Under the pieces are notes generated by a model. It saw only the letters and a program-made list of their open reading frames with translations. It was not told where the DNA came from and made no database searches. The position numbers were made by a program, and so were the translations under genes. From Congeria kusceri (lineage: Eukaryota; Mollusca; Bivalvia; Myida; Dreissenidae), in the NCBI GenBank assembly GCA_027627225.1, contig CM051034.1, positions 5,386,858-5,450,857 on the forward strand: a stretch of 64,000 nucleotides of DNA. The letters run 5' to 3'. This document shows positions 37,199-48,820 of the stretch, piece by piece; the stretch's first letter is position 1; every line of letters starts with the position of its first letter.

Positions 37199-37672
37199 CA
37201 CGACCAACACTACAACAACTGCTACAACCACCAGCACCACCACAAGAACAACCACGACAGCCACCACCACCACCCAACCAACACCATCCCCAGCACCACC
37301 TCATCACCACAACCACAACAACCACCACCACAACCATCACCAACACCACCGCCACCACTAAAACAACCACCACCATAATCACCACCACCGCCACCAACAC
37401 GACCATCAACAACATCACCACCATAAACAACAACTACCAAACAACCACCTCTTCAACTACCACCACCAACGCGAGCATAAGAACCACCGCCACCACTACC
37501 ACAACCACGACCATCACCACCATCAACACCATCAACACCACCATCAACACCACCATTACAACAACTACCACCACCCCACCTCCACAACTACCACCACCAT
37601 CAACAACGCGATCACAACAACCACCACCTCCAACAACAACAACAATAATGACAACAAAACCGACAAACAAAT
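37199..37672. repeat. (CAN)n low-complexity tract, mainly CAC/CAA
   Basis: About 470 bases of ACC/CAC/CAA triplets with almost no G on the plus strand. Open frames in it (poly-Val on minus, His/Pro/Thr-rich on plus) occur on both strands and merely reflect the triplet bias. Confidence 0.95.
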
Positions 37673-38165
37673 CCATTCATGATATACTAATAATTATTAG
37701 AATATATATATTTGACTATATTAGAATATATTTATATAGATCTAATTCACTGCCTCTGCACTACATGTATGTAAAACTGTTTGTTCACCCGTGTTTATCT
37801 GTCTAACACGTGTACCTTTATAATGTTGACATAAGCCACTTTTCGAGTTCATGTTTTATCCGGGTGGAAATTCAACCGTTACAAACTCGTGTCAACTATT
37901 CAAAACTGGATGTCGATCAATTCGCGTTTTTTTTGTAGTCAAAGTCAACAAATAAAATTTGAAAACAAAATATTAATATTTTATACTATATGCACACATG
38001 ACATTTTATTTTTATTATGTAATTGTAATATAGTGATTTAGTGGCATCTACAGATAGTAATATATTGGTCGTGATTAGGACATTTATTTATCGTCAACAG
38101 TATAGGTCTTATAGTGGTCAATGGTCAGTGTCTGAAATAAAAGGAACATTTACTTGACAGAGGTT
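37673..38165. other. No recognised feature
   Basis: AT-rich DNA between the triplet tract and the first large repeat unit. Confidence 0.4.
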
Positions 38166-38747
38166 TTATCCACGGTTACTCGGCGTTTCTATGGAAACGT
38201 TCATTGGCGGCAGCAACATTTCAAGAAAGAAGACGTCAGAGAGGTTTGCACTAAATAAAGTTGAAATGGTTTTGTATAATGAATTGCATCGTCCAGTGGT
38301 CCGGTCCGTGTGAGCGAATGTTACAACAGTGTACATGTGCATTAACACGTTGTAGTGTAACGGAATAGCACATAAACATACGAATTGTCAAATTTGTCAA
38401 ACTTTGTATCTCGTTTTTTTTTTAAAGTCCTTTTAACGTTATTGCACTAAATACTAATATCTAATACAATTGATCAGATGCATTACTCAGGTACATGTCT
38501 ACCAGTGTATAGTGATATTCCAACACTATAACAACGCTATAAGTAATAAATGATATCTTTTAACTTGAAGATGTCATTTATAATTTTATGTTCATTGATA
38601 TCGTTTTTAGCTTTTCCCTTTCCCCAGCAAGGAGAGTACTTTTCCGTCCGTCAATTGGGTAAATATTTATCTGCCAGTACAATGTATATCTTTAAAAGAA
38701 CAATTATGTACCCGTTCTGCATGCATTTGTGAGCTATTATTTTCGGT

Positions 38748-38980
38748 GACCCAAGTCCACAGCTTTAGGTATCCCAAAACCAACATATCAGGTAAAATAA
38801 GTCCAACTTTTCAGGTGGTGTAAGATCAACTTTTCAGGTGACTAAAGTCCATCTTTTCAGTTGACCCAAGTCCAAATATCACGTGACGTAAGTCCAAATG
38901 TCAGGTGTCGTAAGTCAAAAGCTTCAGGCGACGCAAGTCAGTAATTCAAGTGACTCAAGTCCCATATTTCAGCTGCATAA
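38748..38980 (+). repeat. 23-bp minisatellite, copy A
   Basis: About ten degenerate copies of GGTGACCCAAGTCCAACATT plus TCA. The same array is present in copies B and C. Each unit contains TTTCAGGTGA. Confidence 0.8.
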
Positions 38981-39419
38981 AGTACAACAATTCTTTACCC
39001 GGAAATATACATAAGGTATATTTTTGTGGTAAAGCACTAAATGCAACTATAAACACTGATATGTCTTTGTTATCTGTCATATGTATATTCAAATATTCCT
39101 TTGTAGTAGAATGGTCAGGTCGTTTTTTCTGTTCCAGTATAGCTCGGCCAAATTAACTTGTTATTGACCTTTATGGTTGAATAGATATGTATAATTAACC
39201 AATTACCATGAATATATAAGTTTACGAAATGGAATCGAGTTAAATCGATGTTAAAGTATTCACTAAAATACATTTATTCTATTAAAATACGCTCAACACA
39301 TGCGCGAACAAAACCAAGTGCATGTATAAGTATAGCAAATAATCCCAACGCGTTATTTTTCTAAGAGAGTTCATGCGGGACAAGTCAATTTAGCCGAGCT
39401 ATACGTATTTTACCACAGG

Positions 39420-39795
39420 TATGTACGACCAGATTCGCGTTAAGCCTTCAGCACATTTTTTAACAAATTTAAAAGCATAATGATTAAAATGCAGCCATAA
39501 GCCATTTTCTGTTTGGTCGTAGCGCGCCGACATCTCATTTTTTATGGAGATCTACGGCCACCCTTCGCGTTAAGCCTTTAGCACTAAAATTATAGTCCCA
39601 TTAGGTTAGGTCAGTTTAAAATTAAGGCGTCGAATACGTTTTCGTATGGCCGTAGCGCGGCGGCATTTTCTTGCAATTATCTACGGTCATCCATCGCGTT
39701 AAGCATTGAGCACTAAAATTATACCCACTTCAGTTAGGTTTAAAATGGCCCCGAAAAGAATCCCGCGTTGGCATGGCCGTAGCGCGAATTTAAGC
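39420..39795 (+). repeat. ~128-bp repeats with a small hairpin, copy A
   Basis: Three units, each with CTACGRCC followed by TTCGCGTTAAGC and ending in GGYCGTAGCGCG. Between units the 8-base arm GGTCGTAG (39514-39521) can pair with CTACGGCC (39552-39559), and GGCCGTAG (39648-39655) with CTACGGTC (39681-39688). Each pairing has one G-T wobble position, at different places. Confidence 0.75.
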
Positions 39796-39866
39796 CTTTG
39801 CTAAATAGGGATTTCAGCATTTTTGAAAAACGACGCTGACCGCACCCATATCATAGAAGATAAAAG

Positions 39867-40078
39867 GTTAGTGTTTTATAAAATTTTGTTAACGTCTTTG
39901 GGACATGACTTCGTTTTATATATGGCGTCATATCTCAATGCGTATCAAATTGCATAATCATTATGTTTGTCCAATGCATATGTACACACTCGCATATAAA
40001 TATATTAATGAATTCATACGCGAGATTCTAAACAAACGATTATACTGCTGATGAGATATCTTTTTATTTAATATGCAG
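39867..40078 (+). other. Intron-like 212-bp segment, copy A
   Basis: It begins AAAAG|GTTAGTG and ends TTTTTATTTAATATGCAG|G, with a branch-point-like CTGAT about 30 bases before the AG. The same pair of signals is at matching places in copy B (50110-50307) and copy C (55620-55825). Inference only: no transcript evidence is available. Confidence 0.45.
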
Positions 40079-43000
40079 GTACTTGATTCCTGGGTCAGTA
40101 CTTAGTGTTGTCCAAGAAACAGAAAAATTGTATAGGAATATTATTCCTAGGTCAGTACTTACTATTGTCCGAGAAACGAAATTACTAAATATGTCTTTCA
40201 TTCCTGGTCAGTACTTAATATTATCTGACAAACAGAATCTCTTGATATCGCTATCATGCCTGGGTCAGTACATAGTATTTATGAAAAACAAAAGTACTTG
40301 ATATGACCTTCTTTCCTGGGTCAGTTCCTATTATTGTCCGAGAAAAATATGATTTGATATGACTATTATTCCTTGGATTGTACTTAGTGATGTCAGAGAA
40401 ACAGAATGAGTCGATATGACAATAATTCCTGAATCTGTTCTTATTGTTGTCCGTCAAACAGAATGAATTGATATCGCTATCATTCCTGAGTCTGCACTCT
40501 GCACTTGTCCGATAAACAGAAAGACTAGATATCAGTTTTATTTTTAGCTCGACTATTCGAAGAATAGGTAAGCTTTCCTACTACCCCCGGCGTTGGCGTC
40601 GGCGTCGGCGTCCGTATCCGCGTCTGAATTTGGTTAAAGATTTTATTCAAAAGTCTTGTAACTTCAAAACTACATAAGTTATTCTCTTGAAACTTGCAAT
40701 ATACCTTTGTCATCAACTCCAGTGTCAGGGGTAACATTCCCCATAACTCTGTTTTGTATTTTGACAGTGTTATGCCCCTTTTTCACTTAGATTTTTTGGT
40801 TAAAGTTTATATTAAAAAGTTTTGTAACTTCATAACTACATAAGTTATTCACTTGAAACTTGGAATTAACCTTTGTCATCAACTCCAGTATCAAGGGCAA
40901 CATTCCGTATAAATCTGTTTTGTATTTTGACAGAGTTATGCCCCTTTTTCTCATAGATTTTCTGGTTTAAGTTTATATTCGAAAGTTTTCTAACTTCAAA
41001 ACTACATAAGTTATTCACTTGAAACTTGGAACTAACCTTTGTCATCCACTCCAGTGTCAGGAGCAACATTCCTCATAACTCTATTTTGTATTTTGACAGA
41101 GTTATGCCTCTTTTTCACTTAGATTTTCTGGTTAAAGTTTATATTCAAAAGTTTTGTAACTTTAAAACTACATAAGTTATTCACTTGAAACTTGTAACTA
41201 ACCTTTGTCATCAACTCCAGTATCAAGGGCAACATTTCTTATAACTCTGTTTGTATTTTGACAGATTTATGCCCCTTTTTCACTTAGATTTTCTGGTTAA
41301 AGCTTATTTTTAAAAGTTTTTTAACTTTAAAACTACATAAGTTATTCACTTGAAACTTGGAACTAACCTTTGCCATTAACTCCAGTATCAAGGGCAACAT
41401 TCCCCATAACTCTGTTTTGTATTTGACAGAGTTATGCCCCTTTTTCACATATATTTTCTGGTTTAAGTTTATATTCAAAAGTTGTGTAACTTCAATACTA
41501 CAACAGCTATTCATATGAAACTTGGAATATACCTTTGTCATCAACTCCAGTATCAGGGTGAACATTCCACATAACTCTATTTTGTATTTTGAGAGAGTTA
41601 TGTCGCTTTTTCACATAAATGTTCTGTTTAAAGTTTATATTCAAAAGTTGTGTAACTTCAAAACTACATAAGTTATTCACTTGAAACTTTGAACTAACCT
41701 TTATCATCAAGTCTAGTATCAGGGGCAACATTACCCATAACTATGTTTTGTATTTTGACAGAGTTATGCCCCTTTTTCACATAGATTTTCTGGTTAAAGT
41801 TTATATTCATTTTTTTTTACTTTAAAACTACATAGGTTATTCACTTGAATCTTGAAACTAACCGTTGTCATCAACTCTAGTATCAGGGGCAACATTACCC
41901 ATAACTCTATTTTGTATTTTGACAGATTTATGCCCACTTTTTACATAGACTTTGTGGTTAAAGTTTTTGTTCTAAAAATTTAAACTATACAAGGCTTCAC
42001 TTAAAAATATTGTATTTTAACAAATTTATGCCACTTTCACTATCCAAAATATGTACCAACTGAAATACTTCGAATAGTCGAGCGCGCTGTCCTCTGACAG
42101 CTCTTGTTGGGTCTGTAATAAGTGTTGTCCATCAAACAGAATGACTAAATATCACTATCATTCCTGGGTCCGTTCTAAATGTTGTTCGCCAAACAGAAAG
42201 ACTTAATATCACTATCATTCCTGGGTCTGTACTTACTGGTGTCCGAAAAGCAGAATCACTTGATATGACTATCATTCCTGGTTCATTACTTAGAGTTGTC
42301 CGAGACATAAAATGACATGATAGGACTGTCACTCCTGGATCAGTTCTTAGTGTTGTCCGAAAATCCGAATGACTTGATATGACTATCATTCCTGGGCCAG
42401 TACTTAGTGTTGTCCGAAAAACAGAATGACTTGATATCACTTTTTATTCCTGGGTAAGTGCTAAGTTTTGTACGAGAAACAGAATGTCTTAATTTGACTA
42501 TCATTCCTGGGTCAGTACTTTGTGTTGTCCGAGAAACAAAATGACTTGATATGACTATTAGTCCTGGGCCAGTACTTAGTGTTGTCCGAAAAACAGAATG
42601 ACTTGATATCACTTTTTATTCCTGAGTAAGTGCTTAGTTTTGTACGAGACACAGAATGTCTTAATTGGACTATCATTCCTGGGTCAGTACTTTGTGTTGT
42701 CCGAGAAATAAAATGACTTGATATGACTAACAGTCCTGGGCCATTTACTTAGTGTTGCCCGAGAAACAGTATGACATGATGTTAATATTATTTCTAGGCC
42801 AGTGCTTAGTGTTGTCTGATCATCCGAATGACTTGATGTCATTATTATTTCTCGGCCAGTACATAGTGTTGCCAGAGATACAGAATGACCTGATGTGAAT
42901 ATTATTCCTGGGCCAGTACTAAGTCTTGTCTGTGAAACAGAATTGTTTGATGTAATTCTCATTCCTGGGTCAGACCTTAGTGTTTCCTTAGCAGCAGAAT

Positions 43001-44900
43001 GACTTGATTTGAAAATTATTCCTGGGCCAGTACGTATTGTTGTCAGAGAAACAGAAGGACTTATTGTGACTATTATTCCTGGGTCAGTACTTAGTGTTGT
43101 CCAAGAAACAGAATGACTTCTTGTGACTATTATTCCTGGGCCAGTACTTAGTGTTGTCCAAGAAACAGAATGACTTGATGTGAATATTATTTCTGGGCCA
43201 GTACTTAGTGTTGTGGAGCATCAGAATGACTTGATGTGACTATTATTCCTGGGCCAGTACTTAGTGTTGTCCAAGAAACAGAATGACTTCTTGTGACTAT
43301 TATTCCAGGGTCAGTACTTAGTGTTGTCCAAGAAACAGAATGGCTTGATTTGAAAATTATTCCTGGGCCAGTACTTAGTGTTGTCCAAGAAACAGAATGA
43401 CTTCTTGGGACTATTATTCCTGGGTCAGTACTTAGCGTTGTCCGAGAAACAGAATGACTTCTTGTGACTATTATTCCTGGGTTAGTACTTAGTGTTGTCA
43501 AAGAAACAGAATGACTTCTTGTGACTATCATTCCTGGGTCAGTACTTAGTGTTGTCCAAGAAAAAGAATGACTTCTTGTGACTTTTTTTCCTGGGTCAGT
43601 ACTTAGTGTTGTCCAAGAAACAGAATGACTTCTTGTGACTATTATTCCTGGGTCAGTACTTAGTGTTGTCCGAGAAACAGAATGACTTCTTGTGACTATT
43701 ATTTCAGGGTCAGTACTTAGTGTTGTCCAAGAAACAGAATGACTTGATTTGAAAATTATTCCTGGGCCAGTACTTAGTGCTGTCCGAGAAACAGAATGAC
43801 TTCTTGTGACTATTATTCCTGGGTCAGTACTTAGTGTTGTCCGAGAAACAGAATGACTTCTTGTGACTATTATTTCAGGGTCAGTACTTAGTGTTGTCCA
43901 AGAAACAGAATGACTTGATTTGAAAATTATTCCAGGGCCAGTACTTAGTGCTGTCCGAGAAACAGAATGACTTCTTGTGACTATTATTCCTGGGTCAGTA
44001 CTTAGTGTTGTCCGAGAAACAGAATGACTTCTTGTGACTATTATTCCTGGGTCAGTACTGAGTGTTGCCAAAGAAACAGAATGACTTCTTGTGACTATTA
44101 TTACTGGGTCAGTACTTTGTGTTGTCCAAGAAACAGAATGACCTGATGTGACTATTATTCCTGGGTCAATACTTAGTGTTGTCCAAGAAACAGAATGACT
44201 TCTTGTGACTATTATTCCTGGGTCAGTACTTAGTCTTTTCCAAGAAACTGAATGACTTATTGTGACTATTATTCCTGGGTCAGTACTTAGTGTTGTCCAT
44301 GAAACAGAATGACTTCTTGTGACTATTATTCCTGGGTCAGTACTTAGTGTTGTCCGAGAAATAGAACGACTTGATGTGAATTTTATTCCTGGGCCAGTAC
44401 TTAGTGTTGTCCGTGAAACAAAATGACTTAATGTGAATTTTTATTCCTGGCCAGTACTAAGTTTTGTCAGAGATACAGAATGACTTGATGTGAACATAAT
44501 TTCTGGGCCATTATTTAGTGTTTTATAAAGAAACAGAACTATTTGATGTTACTATCATTCCTGGGTCAGTACTTAGTGCAGCCCGCGAAACAGAATAATT
44601 TGATGTTAGTGTCATTTATGTGTCAGTACTTAGTATTGCTCGAGAAACAGAATATAATTATTTGACTTTCGTTGAAGGTTCAGTATTTTGTGCTGTCCGA
44701 GAAACATGATGATTTGATATGACTATCATTCCTGGGTCACTGCTTAGTGTTGTCCTAGCAGCAGACGTACTCGATACAAATTTCATTCCCGGATCAGTAA
44801 TTTCTATGTTTTGAGAAAAACAATGACTATGCCTATCAAACCTGGTTCAGTACTTAGTGTTGTTCAAGAAACAGAATTACTTGACATGTCTATGGATTAC
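40079..44900. repeat. 57-bp tandem array, copy A
   Basis: Head-to-tail 57-bp units containing CAGTACTTAGTGTTGTCC and GAAACAGAATGACTT, interrupted at 40546-42105 by a pearl-like element. The left part (40083-40545) is more diverged; 43050-44400 is the most uniform. On the minus strand the unit has no stop in one frame and reads HSVSRTTLSTDPGIIVTRS repeatedly. The longest run is 44071-43205 (288 codons, starting at a non-ATG codon). On the plus strand each unit has stops. I describe it as a repeat rather than a gene. Confidence 0.9.
40546..42105 (+). mobile_element. Pearl-like element with seven to eight ~167-bp cores
   Basis: The left end AGCTCGACTATTCGAAG (containing the hairpin CTATTC-GAA-GAATAG) is inverted perfectly near the right end at about 42068-42084. 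Next comes a terminal hairpin GCTGTC-CTCT-GACAGC at 42086-42101. After the head is a GGCGTCGGCGTCGG microsatellite. Core units of 165-168 bases follow, each with CATAACTCTGTTTTGTATTT and CTTTGTCATCAACTCCAGT. It interrupts the 57-bp array of copy A. No coding capacity: minus-strand frames of 67-93 codons are read off the core. Confidence 0.85.
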
Positions 44901-44929
44901 GCTGTTTTCTGATTCGGTTATTTCTGGTT

Positions 44930-45222
44930 TATAAGTGGATTATGTTGTTGATCGGGCGATGGGAAATCCAGTTCTCTTGTTTGCAACGTTCTCGTTTTGG
45001 AAATGGATCAAGCGATGTGAAAGGTTGTTATTCCCGTTGGAATTTGCTGGTCTAAAAGTTAATAATTGTGTTTATCGGGCTATGGCAATGATAGTTTTGT
45101 GGTTGGATGATGTTTAAGAAGTGGGTTATGTTGTTGAGTAGGCTTCTGGAAATGGTGTTATCTGGTTGGGAATTTCCCGGCCTTGAAGTGCCAAATGCTG
45201 GGGATGAAGACTAAAGCATGAG
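44930..45222 (+). repeat. ~60-bp degenerate repeats and donor-like end, copy A
   Basis: About four units containing AAGTGGRTTATGTTGTTGA and GGGAAATG, followed by GAAGACTAAAGCATGAG|GTAAGG. The GT is at 45223-45224. Copy B ends the same way with CATGAG|GTAAGT at 52258, so a splice-donor-like site is kept in both. Confidence 0.65.
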
Positions 45223-45589
45223 GTAAGGAAATAAATAGTTCTAAAGTATTATTTCTTTGCAGGCAACGTTATCATGATTGGTTTTTCTGTTAAAGTCTGA
45301 GATATCGACACATGTTTCGCATGTTTGAGGTATTCATCTTAATTGAAAAAAAAACTTTTTCAATATTTTACAATAATTATACGCGTTGTATTCCGGTCAC
45401 GTAAAAAGAAGTACACGCTAACATTATTTTCATAGTGTGCATCTATACCGCTATTTGTAACTTTTGTTGCACCTCCTTTTGCAATATCAAGCGCTTCGGC
45501 AGTTGGTGCGACCTTGGGAAAGAGAAGCTGTATTTGGAATCAATGGTTTGTTTGTTGGTCTTTCACATCATTAAATAAAATTAGCACTA

Positions 45590-47203
45590 CTGGTTCAGTG
45601 CCTAAATCCGCCATATTTAGGAGGTATTTTTATAATATTTTCAAATGTAGTTAACCAATCGACACAAAAATGCACATAAATCAACTAAAGTTTAATTTGC
45701 ATTTGCTGGCATGTTTTGGTTACATTTCGAACATTTAGAGTAGGAAAAATAATTAGCGTGATTGAAGGCCGAAACAATGTATTAAAATGAGCTTGTTTGT
45801 GCCTAAATCCGCCACCCATCTTTAAAAATGCTTGAAAATAATATTTTGTATCAAATCCATTTTTAAGCAATTTGTATTTAGTTTAAATTAAAAAAAAATG
45901 TTTATTTGGAGAACATTTTCCAGGTTTTTTTTTTATATATCGTGATCCGAATACGTTTAGTGAAAAAGTGGAAATCGGGAACTGTGTCGTGCTGACTGTT
46001 TGACTATTGTTCTAATTCAAACTTTATTATAAAGTGCTGTGTGTTGTTAATATGTTTTTCAATTTCTTAAAAAAAAACATATTTTTATGCCTCCTGCATC
46101 TTGATGCGGGAGGCATATCGTGATCGTCCTGTCCGTCCCTCCGTCCGTCCTTCCGTCCGTGACAAGGTTAAGTTGATTTTACAGTTTCGTCTAGCACCAA
46201 CACCGCTTGCTACAACACTTGGATATTGACAAAGTTGTTACTTATGACCGTTCCCAATCCACCCATATCACCCAACCCCACTTTGACCTTGACCTTGACC
46301 TAATTTGCACTTACAATTATTCAAATGGGCTGTTTCTTGGTTAACTAGATTTTACCATTTCGTATAGCACCAACACCGCTTGCTAAAACACTAGGATACT
46401 TATACGGTTGTTGCTTCTGACCATCCCCAATCCACCCATATCACCCAACCTCACGTTGACCTTGACCTTGAACTAATTTGGACTTATAATAATTCAAAAG
46501 TGCCATTTCTTGGTTAACTAGATTTTACCGTTTCGTCTAGCACCAACACCGCTTACTACAACACTGGGATATTTACACAGTTGTTACTTATGACCGTTCC
46601 CAATCCACCCATATCACCCAACCTCACTTTAACCTTGACCTAATTTGGACTAAGAAATGGGCTACCCAGCACAAACCGGGGGCATGTCGGTTTATCAAAC
46701 ACAGAATCTTGTTATTTCTAAATATAGATCATGTGTATGGTTTTTAAACTGAGGCCTTCTGTGTTGGACAAAGTAGTGCGCTTTTTGAGTGGCGTGAACT
46801 TTCTTAGGTGACTTACATTTGCATGTTTAATATGTAGTTTTTCTTCATTAAATATATTCAGTGCCAATAAAAAATTAATGTTTTTTATGTTGCACATGCT
46901 CACATGGACATAATATTAATACACGATCATTCAATTTTATCGTGGACAGCGTATGGGGCCTCAAAACTCAGCATGCGCAGTATGAAATAGATCCCACCCT
47001 AGCAGTTTCTTTTCACTTAGGGGTCATGGACAAAACAGTTGGATTTAATATTGAATTACTCGCCGGATCAAGAATAAAATTAGTTAAATGTTAAGAAAAG
47101 CTTCTGATTGATCAAATCAACAAAAAAGTAATTGCCATTACACAACCGCTTATTTGGATGGGGTGGGCATTTAGGACAGTGGCGGGTTTAGGCACTGCAC
47201 CAG
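45590..47203. mobile_element. 1.6-kb TIR transposon with TA duplication
   Basis: The left end CTGGTTCAGTGCCTAAATCC and the right end (inverted) CTGGTGCAGTGCCTAAACCC match at 18 of 20 positions. TA flanks both ends (45588-45589, 47204-47205). The empty site is kept in the sister unit as GCACTATGTATT at about 53694-53705. TA duplication suggests the Tc1/mariner (IS630) group. No transposase was recognised. An internal TIR-like GCCTAAATCCGCC lies at 45801. A pearl-like element (46086-46690) is nested inside. Confidence 0.85.
46086..46690 (+). mobile_element. Pearl-like element nested in the TIR transposon
   Basis: The head hairpin TATGCCTCC…GGAGGCATA (46086-46117) is followed by CCGTCCGTCCTTCCGTCCG. 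Nearly three head-to-tail units of about 174 bases follow, marked by AGCACCAACACCGCTT at about 46193, 46366 and 46540 and by CCCAATCCACCCATATCACC. The right end is near AACCGGGGGCATGTCGG. Confidence 0.75.
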
Positions 47204-47959
47204 TATGTATTAAATTTTTGCGCAACGAAAAATTGAAATTAAATGTCCATTATTTTAAATTTAAGCATTATGTATTTTTCCAAAGACAGTTAAATTAAAA
47301 ACGTGAGTTTTCAAATTGTAATAATGTTTGATTAAAATCGATGATAGATATGCTTAAATAAAAACGTGCCTGGTGATAATATTTACAAAGACATGGACAT
47401 CTAACTGCATGTATAGTATTAATTTACTCAAGAAGTCGTTTGTTGTTGGTTTATTTTGGACATTTGTATATACATTACGACACATTACGCACATGCATTA
47501 AGTCCGGTTTTCCCACGACGCGCCTCATATTATGAACAAAATTTGACTTGTGAAATTTGTCAGACTTTGTAACTCGTTTTTTGTTAAAGTTTCTTTTGAC
47601 GTTATTGCACTAAATATTAAAATCTAATAAAATTGACCATATGCATTAATCAGGTACATGTGTTGGTTATATAGTGCTATTCCAACACTGTTACAGCGCT
47701 GTAAGTAATAAATGATATCCTCTAAATTGAAGATGTCATTTATAATGTTATGTTATGTCATTTATATAGTGTTTAGCTTTTCCCTTTCCCCAGCAATGAT
47801 ACACATTTCAGACGTTGTTGAACAGTGTGCAATTATCTATGTGCGCATTTGAGGGTATTTCGTCCGGCAATTGGATTGATATTTATCTGCCAGTACCATG
47901 TATAACTTGAAAGAACAATTATGTACCCAGTCTGCATGCAGTTGTGAGCTATTATTTTC

Positions 47960-48660
47960 GGTGACCCAAGTCCACAGCTTTAGGTATCCCAAGTCCAACA
48001 TATCAGGTAACCTAAGTCCAACTTTTCAGGTGGTGTAAGATCAACTTTGCAGGTGACCCAGGTCCATCTTTTCAGTTGACCCAAGTCCAAATATCACGTG
48101 ACGTAAGTCCAAATGTCAGATGACGTAAGTCCAAAGTTTCAGGCGAGTTTCAACACTATAACAGCGCTATACGTAATGAATGATATCTTTTAAATTGAAG
48201 ATGTCATTTATAATTTTATTTTCACATATATATAGTTTTTACACTTTCCCTTTCCACAGCAAGTATATACATTTCAACGTTGTTGAACAGCGTGCAATTA
48301 TCTATGTCCGCATTTGAGGGTACTTTCCGTCCGCCAACTGGGTAGATATTTATCTGCCAGTACAATGTTTGTCTTTAAAAACCAAATTATGTACCCGTTC
48401 TGCATGCAGTTGTGAGCTGTTATTTTCGGTGACCCAAGTCAATAGCTTTAGGTATCCCAAGTCCAACATATCATGTAATCTAAGTCCAACTTTTCAGGTG
48501 GTGTAAGATCAACTTTTCAGGTGACCCAAGTCCATCTTTTTAGTAGACCCAAGTCCAAATATCACGTGACGTAAGTCCGCATGTCAGGTGACGTAAGTCC
48601 AAAGTTTCAGGCGACGCAAGTCAGTAATTCAAGTGACCCAAGTCCCATATTTCAGCTGCA
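47960..48660 (+). repeat. 23-bp minisatellite, copy B, duplicated with its flank
   Basis: Two runs (about 47960-48145 and 48430-48655) of GGTGACCCAAGTCCAACATT-type units. They are separated by a second copy of the acceptor-like and TATTTATCTGCCAGTAC flank, showing a local duplication of about 470 bases. Confidence 0.75.
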
Positions 48661-48820
48661 TAAAGTTCAACAATTCCTTACCCGGAAATAAACATACGGT
48701 ATATTTTTGTGGTAAAGCACTTAATGCAACTATAAACACTGATATGTATCTGTTATGTGTCATATGTATATTCAAATATTTCTTTGTTAATAACAGTGGT
48801 AGAATGGTCAGGTCGTTTTT

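Larger units (their letters stand above)
38166..45587 (+). repeat. Large repeat unit, copy A
   Basis: First of three diverged tandem copies. In order: a GACGTCAGAGAGGTTTGCA block (about 38230-38250); a TTTGTCA-ACTTTGTA-CTCG block (38390-38410); a pyrimidine-rich CTTTTCCCTTTCCCCAG (ends about 38627); the 23-bp minisatellite; the ~128-bp hairpin repeats; a ~200-bp segment with splice-like ends; the 57-bp array; the ~60-bp repeats; and a conserved tail (GACACATGTTTCGCATGTT, then CACCTCCTTTTGCA). Copies B and C carry matching blocks in the same order. No conserved plus-strand frame was seen. Confidence 0.8.

Noticed and set aside
37155..37676. Poly-Val and His/Pro/Thr-rich open frames
   Set aside because: They occur on both strands of a (CAN)n tract with no splice or start context.
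38748..38980. Repeated CAGGTGA motifs as real splice sites or E-boxes
   Set aside because: They are part of every 23-bp minisatellite unit and vary freely, so individual sites carry no evidence of function.
40254..41731. Minus-strand frames of 67-93 codons in the 40.5-42.1 kb element
   Set aside because: They repeat with the 167-bp core, shift frame from unit to unit and match no protein family.
45590..47203. Protein coding in the TA-flanked transposon
   Set aside because: Only short frames (61 codons) without DDE-type motifs were seen; the element is non-autonomous.
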